This document shows positions 8,340-16,552 of a DNA stretch of 41,278 nucleotides, one piece after another; positions within the stretch are counted from its first letter, which is position 1; each line of letters begins with the position of its first letter. A program made the position numbers and the translations under genes. The notes under the pieces are model-generated. The model was not told the origin of the DNA and did not search any database. It saw only the letters and a list, made by a program, of their open reading frames with translations. The stretch is taken from contig JAABTK010000037.1 in NCBI GenBank assembly GCA_011389885.1, positions 1-41,278 on the forward strand, in the 5' to 3' direction. Source of the stretch: Gammaproteobacteria bacterium. GTDB taxonomy: Bacteria; Pseudomonadota; Gammaproteobacteria; Chromatiales; Chromatiaceae.

Positions 8340-10811
8340 ATGTTGCCCGTGACCCGCAGCGCCCGTCGCCTGCTCCTCGCCATCCTGCTGTTCGTCCCGG
8401 CCCTGCCGCTGTGGGCCGCCCAGCTCTCGGTGAGCGTTTCCGCCTCGCCCTCCGAGATCACGGTGGACCGGGAGCTGACCTACACCATCAGCATCCTGGC
8501 GGTGCGCGACGACCTGCTCACCGAGGCGGTGGACGATGTGGTGCTGACCTATGTCGTCCCCCCGGCCATGGAGCTTCTGTCCGCCGAGCCCAGCTCGGGC
8601 CTGTGCATCACCGGCGACGCGGTGGAGTGCCAAATCGGGCGCCTGAGTTCCGGCGTGGGCGAGGTAGCCCTGACCCTGATGCCGGTGGAGGACGGGGCGA
8701 TCTCCAGCTCGGTGAACGTAAACGGCATCGCCATCGATGGGGATGACCAACCCCAGGGCGTGGTGAGCACCACCACCCCCATCAGCACCCTGGTGCTGCC
8801 CAAGCCCAAGGTCATGCTGTTTTTCGAGCCGGTGGAGTATCGCCTCGAAGAGGGCGCGGGCCAGGTGGTGATTAAGGTGAAGCGGGAGGACACGGACCCG
8901 AACTATGCGCGACCGGTCTCCGTGGACTACGCCACCAGCGACGGCAGCGCCGAGGCCGGCGCGGATTACGCGGCCAATGCCGGAACCCTGGTTTGGGCGG
9001 AGGGCGACAGCGACGCCAAGGAGATCGAAATCGAGATCATCGACGACAAGATCACCGAGGACGACGAGACTTTTTTCGTGCGCCTGAGCAACCCCCGGGA
9101 CGCGGGCTTCAGAGAGGAGCCCAAGGCCACCGTGACCATCGAGGACGACGAGGTTCCGGGGCAAATCGGCTTCGCCGAGGCGGCCTATGAGGTGGGCGAA
9201 AAAGACGGCGCGCTCACGGTCACGGTGGTGCGCACCGGCGGCAAGGACGGGGCGGTCTCGGTGAATTACACCACCGCCGACGGCAAGGCCGTCGCGGGCT
9301 CGGATTTTCAGGCGACCGCGGGTGTTCTCACCTGGCAGGACGGCGATCTGGAACCCAAGACCTTCGAGGTGCGGGTCAACGACGACGAGATCATCGAGGG
9401 CGACAAGGCGTTCTTCGTGGTGTTGAGCGACCCCACCAACCGCGCCGAACTCGGACAGGCCAGCGCCACCATTTTGCTGCGGGACAATGTCACCACCGAT
9501 CAGGCCATTGCGGCCCTGCTGGGGGCGGCGCGCAATCCGGTGCAGGAGGCAATGGCGGTGACCATCGGCGCGCTGTGCCAAAGCGGCAACGCCGGTCCCG
9601 ACCTGCAAGCGCGCTGCACCGAACTGATTCACGCCGCGGAGCGCAATCCCGGCGGCGTCTCCAACGCCATGCAGCAGTGGGCCCCCGAAGAATATGCGAG
9701 CCTCAGCCGCATGGGGATCGACGGCGGTTTCCGCCAGACGCGCAATGTTTCGAGCCGCCTGATGAGCCTCAGGGCGGGCGCCGCCGGGCTAAGCCTGAAG
9801 GATTTCTCGCTCAACCTGGACGGCGCCCCCGTGCCGGCGGGCGAGGCGGCGGAGGCGCAATTAAAGGGCAAACCCAAGGCCGGCATGCCGCAGCCGGACG
9901 TGCTCACCAGCGGTTCGGCGCACGCCTTCGATCTGTACAAGCTCGGGGTCTTCGTAAACGGCCATTTGGGCATCAGCGAGCGCGATGCCAGCGACCTGGA
10001 GTCGGGCTTCGATATGGACGAAATGGGCCTCACCGCCGGCGTGGACTACCGCTTCTCGGACCGCTTCATCCTCGGCCTCGCCCTCGGCCTCACCGCCCAG
10101 GACGCCCAACTCACCGAGGCGGCGGGGAGTATCGACTCCAAGGGGATCAATCTCGGGATCTACGGCGCCTTCTACAAACCCAAGACCTACTACATCGATT
10201 TCTACTATGGCTGGGGCCTGCTCAAATACGACGCGGCCCGGCATATCGACTACAGCGTAAGCGACATCGGGGTGATGCAGACCGCCCAGGCCTCGCCCGA
10301 CGGCGATCAGCGCCTGCTGTCCATCAGCGGCGGCTATCAGTTCAACTTCGGCATCGCGTCGCTGACGCCCACCCTCCGCTTCGATACCGTGGATCTCGAT
10401 ATCGACCCGGTGCGCGAGCAGATGTCCAACCCCGATCTGCCCGGCGCCGGGCTGGGCGTGGCCCTGGATGCCCAGTCGGCGAACTCCAGCACCATCGCCC
10501 TGGGGCTGCTGGCGGCGATTGAGCTGGAATTGGAAGACGGCAAAACCCTGCTGCCCCAACTCTCCCTGGAGTGGGTGCAAGAAAGCGGCAACGAACAACG
10601 CGCCTTGACCGGGCGCTTTCTGGAGGACGACGGACTGAACGCCTTCACCCTGCTCACCGATGAACCGGATACCGGTTATCTGAACCTGGGGATCGGGGCC
10701 TCCATGGATTTGGGCAAAGGGAAATCCGCGTACCTGAATTACGAGACCAATTTCGGTTTGGATCAGATGAGCCGCGACTCCATCATGGGCGGGCTTCGGT
10801 TGGAGTTCTGA
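8340..10811 (+). CDS. Calx-beta-repeat autotransporter in the T6SS block
   Basis: This is an 823-residue surface protein. A signal peptide at 1-26 ends at LWAA. A DUF11-like beta domain follows (about 28-150), then two Calx-beta domains (about 156-271 and 274-383) with acidic loops such as DDKITEDDETFF and DDEIIEGDKAFF, as in calcium-binding Calx-beta folds. A linker (about 385-530) contains a spaced cysteine pair near residues 413 and 424. The C-terminal ~290 residues look like an autotransporter beta-barrel (alternating YRF, YGAFY, YYIDFYYGWG strands) ending in the terminal Phe typical of outer-membrane proteins. It sits between clpV and the lipoprotein pair, with only 9 bases to the next start, so it is probably co-transcribed. 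It is not a T6SS core component. Adhesion or contact with prey is a guess. Confidence 0.88.
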   Translation: MLPVTRSARRLLLAILLFVPALPLWAAQLSVSVSASPSEITVDRELTYTISILAVRDDLLTEAVDDVVLTYVVPPAMELLSAEPSSGLCITGDAVECQIGRLSSGVGEVALTLMPVEDGAISSSVNVNGIAIDGDDQPQGVVSTTTPISTLVLPKPKVMLFFEPVEYRLEEGAGQVVIKVKREDTDPNYARPVSVDYATSDGSAEAGADYAANAGTLVWAEGDSDAKEIEIEIIDDKITEDDETFFVRLSNPRDAGFREEPKATVTIEDDEVPGQIGFAEAAYEVGEKDGALTVTVVRTGGKDGAVSVNYTTADGKAVAGSDFQATAGVLTWQDGDLEPKTFEVRVNDDEIIEGDKAFFVVLSDPTNRAELGQASATILLRDNVTTDQAIAALLGAARNPVQEAMAVTIGALCQSGNAGPDLQARCTELIHAAERNPGGVSNAMQQWAPEEYASLSRMGIDGGFRQTRNVSSRLMSLRAGAAGLSLKDFSLNLDGAPVPAGEAAEAQLKGKPKAGMPQPDVLTSGSAHAFDLYKLGVFVNGHLGISERDASDLESGFDMDEMGLTAGVDYRFSDRFILGLALGLTAQDAQLTEAAGSIDSKGINLGIYGAFYKPKTYYIDFYYGWGLLKYDAARHIDYSVSDIGVMQTAQASPDGDQRLLSISGGYQFNFGIASLTPTLRFDTVDLDIDPVREQMSNPDLPGAGLGVALDAQSANSSTIALGLLAAIELELEDGKTLLPQLSLEWVQESGNEQRALTGRFLEDDGLNAFTLLTDEPDTGYLNLGIGASMDLGKGKSAYLNYETNFGLDQMSRDSIMGGLRLEF

Positions 10812-10820
10812 GGTCGGTTT

Positions 10821-11279
10821 ATGTTAAAACCCATTCGAATCGGGCTCTTGGCGGCCGGATTGGCGGTGGTCGGCCTGGCTGGCTGCTCCTCCCCGCAAGT
10901 GGTGACGGAGGGCATCGAGTTTCAGGTCACCGAATCCGCCAACCGCAATGCCCCGGTGGCCCTGGACTTGGTGCTGGTCTACGACCCCGTCCTTGCGGCC
11001 AAGATCGCCAAGCTCTCGGCGGCCCAATGGCTGGAGCGCCGCGAGGCCTACAAGCAACGCCACCCGCAACAGTTCCGCACCTGGAGCTGGGAGGTGGTGC
11101 CGGGGCGCGCGCCCGAGGCCTTCGGCATGCCCAAGGGGGCGAAGGATGCGCTGGGGGTCTTTCTGTTCGCCGGCTATGGCGTGCCCGGTCTGCATAGCGC
11201 CCGGCTCGATCCGTTCAAGCGGGTATTGGTCCGCTTAGAGGAAAACGGCATGCGGGTCTACCCCATCGAGTACCATTGA
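10821..11279 (+). CDS. tssJ: T6SS TssJ-like outer-membrane lipoprotein, copy 1
   Basis: This is a 152-residue lipoprotein with signal segment 1-21 and lipobox LAGC, placing the lipidated Cys at 22. Ser at +2 predicts outer-membrane sorting. The body is paralogous to the next gene: both share (A/F)DLV(L/I)V, W-(x)3-R, TW(S/E)WE(V/L)VP, FAGY and ARLDP(F/Y). TssJ lipoproteins anchor the TssL-TssM membrane complex to the outer membrane. The sequence is not the classic VasD type, so the assignment rests on lipobox, size and position ahead of tssF. The stop codon shares a base with the next start (TGATG at 11277-11281), which implies translational coupling. Confidence 0.75.
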   Translation: MLKPIRIGLLAAGLAVVGLAGCSSPQVVTEGIEFQVTESANRNAPVALDLVLVYDPVLAAKIAKLSAAQWLERREAYKQRHPQQFRTWSWEVVPGRAPEAFGMPKGAKDALGVFLFAGYGVPGLHSARLDPFKRVLVRLEENGMRVYPIEYH

Positions 11280-11779
11280 TGCGCAGGGCGGCGGGAGAGC
11301 GCAGCGGCGGGGGGCGGCGGGTTTGGCGCGGGTTGTTGGCCCTGGCGACCGTATCCTGGCTCGCGGCCTGCGCGCTAAACCCTTGGCACGAACCCCCTAC
11401 GGTCTTTACCAAGGTGGTGCAAATCCAGGTGGCCGCGAAGGCCAACCTGAATCAATCCATCGCCTTTGATCTGGTGATTGTGAAAGAAAAGGAATTGCTG
11501 GAGAAGTTGCTTGCGATGAGCGCCCGAGATTGGTTCGATCAACGCCGGCAATGGAAGCGGGACCACCCGGCGGGCCTCAGCACCTGGGAGTGGGAGCTGG
11601 TCCCGGCGCAGCAGGTGGAACCTTTCCGACTGGGCGGGGCGGACGACGCCGCAGCGGTATTGATCTTCGCCGGCTACGCCACGGAAGGCCCCCATCGCGC
11701 CCGGCTCGACCCCTACGAGGTGGTCACCATTGAGCTTGGGGAGAAGGGATTCGAGTTGCGGCCTGTGTATAAACTGTAA
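11279..11779 (+). CDS. tssJ: T6SS TssJ-like outer-membrane lipoprotein, copy 2
   Basis: This is a 166-residue paralogue of the preceding lipoprotein. The N-terminus is basic, followed by a hydrophobic segment and lipobox LAAC, giving Cys31; Ala at +2 predicts outer-membrane location. The ATG at 11279 overlaps the upstream stop codon by one base; a TTG three bases earlier is the alternative. Alignment by eye with copy 1 shows conservation over the whole mature domain but clear divergence, so this is not a recent duplication. Two TssJ-like proteins may give a hetero-oligomeric outer ring, or one may have a separate role. Confidence 0.75.
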   Translation: MRRAAGERSGGGRRVWRGLLALATVSWLAACALNPWHEPPTVFTKVVQIQVAAKANLNQSIAFDLVIVKEKELLEKLLAMSARDWFDQRRQWKRDHPAGLSTWEWELVPAQQVEPFRLGGADDAAAVLIFAGYATEGPHRARLDPYEVVTIELGEKGFELRPVYKL

Positions 11780-11802
11780 CCACTGACCTCGGGGAGCCTC
11801 TG

Positions 11803-13620
11803 TTGACGGCGGCCAAGAACGACATCTTTCTCGATTACTACGCCCAGGAGCTGGCCTATTTACGCCAGGCCGGCGCGGCCTTCGCGGATCGTTATCCGAA
11901 GATTGCAGGCCGCTTGCAGTTGGGGGCGGAGGAATGCCCGGACCCGCATGTCGAACGCCTGATCGAGTCCTTCGCCTTTCTTACGGGAAGGCTTCAGTAC
12001 AACATCGACGCCGAGTTTCCCCATTTCACCAGCGCGCTGCTGGAGAACCTCTATCCGCACTACCTTCAGCCCGTCCCATCCATGACCATCGCCGAGTTTC
12101 GGCTGGACCCGGACCAGGAGCTGCCCACCGACGGTTATGCGATTCCCAAGCACACGCCCCTGCATACCCGCACCGCTGAAGGCCATATCTGCCGCTTTCG
12201 CACCTGTTTTCCGCTGACGCTTTGGCCCCTTAAGGTGACGGAGGCGGCGGTGGAGCCGCCGGAGCGTTACGAGTTTCTGGATCGGATGCCGGAAGTGGTC
12301 GAGGTGCTGCGGCTGCGTTTTCGCTCCTTCGGCATGCCCGTGGGCGAGTTGGCGCTGCGCAAGATACAGTTCTTCCTGAACGGCCCCTGGTTGCGTACCG
12401 GGCCGCTTTATGACGCCCTCAGCGTGAGCCTGGAACGGATCGCGCTGCTACCCCAAGGCGGGGCCGATGCGCCGCTGTTATTACCGCAGCGGATGTTGCA
12501 GCCCGGCGGCCTGGACGACGAGCTGCTGCTGTCTCCGCCGCAGGCCCATCCGGCCTATCGCCTATTGCAGGAATACTTCACCTTTCCGGAGAAATTCCTC
12601 TTCTTCGAACTCGATGGGCTGAATCAACTCCAGGCGGGGGCGGAGGATCGGGAATTCGAGGTCCTATTCCTGCTCAATGGGCGCACGCCGGTCGGTCGGC
12701 GCATTGGCCCCGACACCTTCCGGCTAGGCTGTACGCCGGTGATTAACCTGTTTTCCACCGTCTCCGAGCCCATTCGCATCCACCAGCGCCGCAACGAGTA
12801 TCGGCTCTCGGCGGATTTTCGGCGCGAACGCCACACCGAGATCCACGCCATCCGCAAGGTCGCCGTGTCTTCCGACTTCGACACCAACAGCGAGGAGGTG
12901 CAGCCTTTTTTCTCCTTTCGCCATGCCACCGACGGCCAAGGCTTTCGCAGCTTTTGGTATGCCCGCCGAATGCCCACGGTGCGCCCCGGCCAGGGGGGCA
13001 CTGATATGCAAATCCACTTCATGGATTTGGACTTCAACCCGCGCATACCGCCGCATCAAACCCTGTTCGCCCACCTCTACTGCACCAACCGCCACTTGGC
13101 CGGCCAGGTGCCCGAGGGCGCCCTGTTGCGCATCGAACAGGCCGCCCCGCTGGAGAGCATCGTCTGCCTGCGCACGCCCTCCGAACAGATTGACTCGCCC
13201 CTGGGCGGGAAGACCGTGTGGCGAATCATCTCCCACCTCAACCTCAACTACCTGTCCCTGACCGGTGATCAGGATGGCCTGCAAGCCTTGCAGGAGCTGT
13301 TGCGGCTGTACAATTTCGCCAACCGAAAGTCCATTGAGCATCAAATCAACGGCCTGTACCGATTAAGCTCCAGGCGCACCGTGCAGCGTGTGGGCGATGA
13401 TGCCTGGCGCGGCTTTGTTCGCGGCCAGCAGATCACCCTGGAATTCGACCCGGATCTCTACGTGGGCGCCAGCGCGGCCATGCTCGGCGGCGTGCTCGAA
13501 CGTTTCTTCGCCCTCTACGCACCCACCAACTCCTTCACCCAAATGGTGGCGAAGATCAAGACTCAAGAAGGGGAGTGGAAGCGATGGCCGCCGCGGATCG
13601 GCAACAAAACCCTGCTCTAA
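11803..13620 (+). CDS. tssF: T6SS baseplate subunit TssF
   Basis: This is a 605-residue protein of the TssF (ImpG/VasA) family, normal in length. TssF forms baseplate wedges with TssG, TssE and TssK. Family features include the N-terminal DYYAQELAYLRQAGAAFA, the LLENLYPHYLQPVPSM segment near 85-100, and a C-terminal region with FVRGQQITLEFD. The start is TTG at 11803, chosen because GGGGAG (11791-11796) is ideally placed and no ATG or GTG fits the conserved N-terminus. Its 3' end overlaps tssG by 37 bases. Confidence 0.95.
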   Translation: MTAAKNDIFLDYYAQELAYLRQAGAAFADRYPKIAGRLQLGAEECPDPHVERLIESFAFLTGRLQYNIDAEFPHFTSALLENLYPHYLQPVPSMTIAEFRLDPDQELPTDGYAIPKHTPLHTRTAEGHICRFRTCFPLTLWPLKVTEAAVEPPERYEFLDRMPEVVEVLRLRFRSFGMPVGELALRKIQFFLNGPWLRTGPLYDALSVSLERIALLPQGGADAPLLLPQRMLQPGGLDDELLLSPPQAHPAYRLLQEYFTFPEKFLFFELDGLNQLQAGAEDREFEVLFLLNGRTPVGRRIGPDTFRLGCTPVINLFSTVSEPIRIHQRRNEYRLSADFRRERHTEIHAIRKVAVSSDFDTNSEEVQPFFSFRHATDGQGFRSFWYARRMPTVRPGQGGTDMQIHFMDLDFNPRIPPHQTLFAHLYCTNRHLAGQVPEGALLRIEQAAPLESIVCLRTPSEQIDSPLGGKTVWRIISHLNLNYLSLTGDQDGLQALQELLRLYNFANRKSIEHQINGLYRLSSRRTVQRVGDDAWRGFVRGQQITLEFDPDLYVGASAAMLGGVLERFFALYAPTNSFTQMVAKIKTQEGEWKRWPPRIGNKTLL

Positions 13621-15014
13621 TCGAGCAACTGCTGGCCGAGGGTTACCGCTTTGATTTCTATCAGGCGGTCAAGATCCTGGAGTCGGCGGCGGCGCATCCG
13701 ACGACGCCGGGCCAAACCGCGCCGCTGAACGAAGAGCCCGTGCGCTTCGCCAGCCACGTCAGTCAGGGCTTTCCCGCCAGCGATGTGCAGGAGGTCTCGG
13801 AAGACCCCGCGGGCGGCCCGCCCCGCCTGCACGCCAATGTGCTCGGCCTGGCCGGCGCCCACGGCCCGCTCCCGCCGCCGTACACCGAGTTGCTGCTGGA
13901 GCGCCAACGCCAGGGCGACACCGCCTTTCAGGCCTTCTTGGATCTGTTTCATCACCGGCTGCTCTCCATCCTGTACCGGCAGCGCAAGCATCAGCGCCTG
14001 GGGATGGAGACGGCGGCCCCCTGGCAAAGCCGCTTCGCCGACTACCTCTTCGCCTTCATGGGGTTGGGAACCCCGGGGTTGCGGGGTCGCATGCGGGTGC
14101 GCGATCACCGCTTGCTGTTCTACGCCGGTCTGCTGGCCCCGCAGGTGCGCTCCATGTCCGCGCTAGAGGTCTTGCTGGGGCATTTCTTCCAGTGTCGGGT
14201 GGAGGCGGCGCCCTTTCAGGGTCAGTGGAACCGCTTACCGGAAGAGCTCCATACCCGCATCGGCGAGGGTTGGCAAAACCGCACCCTCGGGGAAAACGCC
14301 GTCCTCGGCACGCGCTACTGGAGCCAGGTGGATTGCTTCGATTTGCTCATCGGCCCCGTCGGCTTCGGCCTGTTCCGGCAGTTTCTGCCGGTGGAGGACG
14401 CCTTCGTCTGCGGTTGCGAGCTGGGCCGGTTTTACGTCGGCAAGGAGCTGGACTTCGACCTGGTGCTGCGCCTGAAGGCCCCGGAAGTGCCTTCCTCCAT
14501 CCTGTCCGCCGCGGGGCAGGGACCGCGCCTGGGTTGGACCTCCTGGCTGCTGACCGCTCCGGCGGAGGCCGACGGCGTGGTGCGGCTCTCTTCCAGGCGG
14601 CATTTCTTCCAGGATCTCGACGAGGCCACGCACCAGTTGCTTTCCATGCTGCCGCCCGAGGAGCGGCGGGACTTCCTCAGCCGAATCACCAAGCAATACT
14701 ACCCCAGCGGCGCCACCCTCATTCGTCAAGGGGTGAAGAACCGATCGCTGTTCGCCCTCAGCAGCGGCGTGGTGAACATCGCCCAACGGCGGCCCGACAA
14801 CACCAGCCGCCTGCTGGCGGCGCTGCAATCGGGCTCGGTGTTCGGCGAGGGCGGGCTGTTGACCGACGAGCCGCCCTCGGCCTCCGCCGTCACCGCCACC
14901 GCGTGCAGCCTCTACGAAATCCCCTACGACTATTTTCGTCGACTGATGGCGGACCATCCCCAGACCGAGTCCTGGTTGCGGGGGCTGTATGCCACCCGCC
15001 TCTCCAGATCGTGA
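13584..15014 (+). CDS. tssG: TssG baseplate subunit fused to a cyclic-nucleotide-binding-like domain
   Basis: This encodes 476 residues, compared with about 320-350 for ordinary TssG. Residues about 1-322 are TssG (ImpH/VasB): RFDFYQAVKIL near the start, FRQFLP and LGRFYVGKELDFD, ending in the usual LGWTSWL. The remaining ~130 residues read as a cyclic-nucleotide-binding beta-roll: a lead helix (LLSMLPPEERRDFL), then YPSGATLIRQG, FALSSGVVNI, FGEGGLLTDEPPSASAV (about 420-436) and the final hinge helix YFRRLM. The CRP-type Gly-Glu is present, but the phosphate-binding Arg (CRP Arg82) aligns with Ser, so ligand binding is uncertain. ATG 13584 sits behind AGGGGAG; GTG 13575 is an alternative. No frameshift or internal stop separates the two parts. 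Confidence 0.9.
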   Translation: MAAADRQQNPALIEQLLAEGYRFDFYQAVKILESAAAHPTTPGQTAPLNEEPVRFASHVSQGFPASDVQEVSEDPAGGPPRLHANVLGLAGAHGPLPPPYTELLLERQRQGDTAFQAFLDLFHHRLLSILYRQRKHQRLGMETAAPWQSRFADYLFAFMGLGTPGLRGRMRVRDHRLLFYAGLLAPQVRSMSALEVLLGHFFQCRVEAAPFQGQWNRLPEELHTRIGEGWQNRTLGENAVLGTRYWSQVDCFDLLIGPVGFGLFRQFLPVEDAFVCGCELGRFYVGKELDFDLVLRLKAPEVPSSILSAAGQGPRLGWTSWLLTAPAEADGVVRLSSRRHFFQDLDEATHQLLSMLPPEERRDFLSRITKQYYPSGATLIRQGVKNRSLFALSSGVVNIAQRRPDNTSRLLAALQSGSVFGEGGLLTDEPPSASAVTATACSLYEIPYDYFRRLMADHPQTESWLRGLYATRLSRS

Positions 15015-15025
15015 TCCAGGTCACA
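15010..15025 (+). promoter_or_regulatory. CRP-like operator at the tssG stop codon, upstream of tssK
   Basis: CGTGATCCAGGTCACA matches the CRP half-site pattern TGTGA-N6-TCACA at nine of ten positions. It overlaps the TGA stop of tssG (15012-15014) and lies 178 bases before tssK, in the largest gap inside the structural part of the block. A CRP/FNR-family regulator could act here on a tssK promoter. No confident -10/-35 pair was found, and no regulator gene lies in the window. Confidence 0.55.
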
Positions 15026-15202
15026 AAAGCGCAGGCTTTAAGGGCCATCCGCAAGCGATTTCAAGGTGGAACAGGCGAATTTTGTGGGTCATGACACGAT
15101 TTCGCCTTCTATTTTTGGAATGGTCTGCTATCCTATCCAGGTGGGACGGCGAGGACGCAGATCGACAACCAACCTACGGCTTGATTTAAACAAAAGAAAT
15201 AA

Positions 15203-16525
15203 ATGGCAAGAAAACAAAAAATCACAGATGCTGTTCAATGGCATGAGGGCATGCTGCTCTCGCCCCAGCATTTTCAGCAATCATCCCTTCGCAGCGATCA
15301 ACTATTGGCCGTCGCCATGCAGACGGCGCGCCCCTATTGCTGGGGGATTCGGCACTACAAGATCGATCCGCTGCAACTGCTGAACGGGCTGCTTCGGCTC
15401 ACCGAAATCGAAGGCCTGATGCCCGACGGCACCTATATCCAATTGAGTTACCCGGAGGACGAGGAACTGCAGTTGGACTTGGGGCCGCACCTCGACACCC
15501 TGCGGGACCGGCGGCTGATGGTCTATCTCAGCGTACCGGTGCGGCATCCCGAACTGCTGGCCTCGGTGCGATACCGCTCGGTGGATGCGGAACCGGCGGC
15601 GGACGAAAACACCGGCGAAAACGCCATCGCCATTCCGCGGGTGCAGCCGCGCCTGAGCTTGAGCGTCGGTGAGGAGCCGTCTTCCCGCTACACCTATTTC
15701 CCGTTGGCGGAACTGGATTTGCGCAACGAGAACGTGGTGGCCACGGACTATATCCCGCCCTTGCTGGAGATTGGCGTGCATTCGGATCTTGCCGAATGGG
15801 TCTCCGGCATTGTGGGGCAGATGCGGGAAAAGGCCTCCTTTCTTGCCGAGCAACTCCACTCCCACACCATGCGGACCCATCGGCAGCAGTCCATCCTCTA
15901 CGACATCAAATCCAGCCTGGAAGGGCTGATCTCGCCGCTCTTGCCGCTAGAGGCCCTGCTAGTCTCCGGCGTGCATCACCCCTACACCCTCTATCTGCAC
16001 CTCTGTAGCCTAGCGGGCTTTCTCGCGGCCTATACGGAGGGGGTGGTGCCGCCCGCCATGCCGGCCTATGATCACAACGACATCCGCAAGAGCTTTAAGC
16101 CGGTGCTCGATTTCGTACATAAACTGCTGGATCGGATCCAGGAGACCTACCAGGTGCTCTCCTTTGCAGAAGAAGACGGGGTCTACAGCCTCCTGCCCGA
16201 GCCCGACTGGCTCGGTCGCAGTTTCGTAATCGGACTGCGCGGCGGGGCCAAGACCACGGATTCCGAACTGGAGGCCTGGGGCGTCTCCTGTTTGGTCGGC
16301 ACCGATGACAAAATCGAGTCCATGAGCATGCGCCGCATCCTCGGCCCTGAGCGGGAGCGTGTGGAGGGCGATGACGAAATGGGGCTGGTGGCCCCGCCCG
16401 GCGTGGTGCTGTTTCGGGTGAAGAACGATGCGGAATTCATTCGGGAGGAACACCCGCTGCAAATCCTCAACGCGGAGCAGTCGAAAAACGCCCCGCGCGA
16501 ACTCTTATTTTATCTAAAACGATAG
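15203..16525 (+). CDS. tssK: T6SS baseplate subunit TssK
   Basis: This is a 440-residue TssK (ImpJ/VasE), the trimeric connector between the baseplate and the TssL-TssM membrane complex. The diagnostic N-terminus WHEGMLLSPQHFQQ is at about residues 12-25, followed by the shell domain and the helical neck (about 190-250, including LEGLISPLLPLEALL). The C-terminal head domain ends with LLFYLKR. It starts at ATG 15203 with a weak, A-rich ribosome binding site (AAAAGAAAT). A 188-base gap with a CRP-like site precedes it, so a second promoter is plausible here. A 27-base spacer leads to tssL. Confidence 0.95.
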   Translation: MARKQKITDAVQWHEGMLLSPQHFQQSSLRSDQLLAVAMQTARPYCWGIRHYKIDPLQLLNGLLRLTEIEGLMPDGTYIQLSYPEDEELQLDLGPHLDTLRDRRLMVYLSVPVRHPELLASVRYRSVDAEPAADENTGENAIAIPRVQPRLSLSVGEEPSSRYTYFPLAELDLRNENVVATDYIPPLLEIGVHSDLAEWVSGIVGQMREKASFLAEQLHSHTMRTHRQQSILYDIKSSLEGLISPLLPLEALLVSGVHHPYTLYLHLCSLAGFLAAYTEGVVPPAMPAYDHNDIRKSFKPVLDFVHKLLDRIQETYQVLSFAEEDGVYSLLPEPDWLGRSFVIGLRGGAKTTDSELEAWGVSCLVGTDDKIESMSMRRILGPERERVEGDDEMGLVAPPGVVLFRVKNDAEFIREEHPLQILNAEQSKNAPRELLFYLKR

Positions 16526-16552
16526 CCTCAACCCGGCGAGCGCACAAGCCAG

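Noticed and set aside
15115-15134. Sigma-54 type promoter (TGG...GC) before tssK
   Set aside because: The GG and GC dinucleotides are separated by 8 rather than 10 bases, and no enhancer-binding regulator gene is nearby.
15129-15134. TATCCT as a -10 element for tssK
   Set aside because: No acceptable -35 hexamer lies 16-18 bases upstream.
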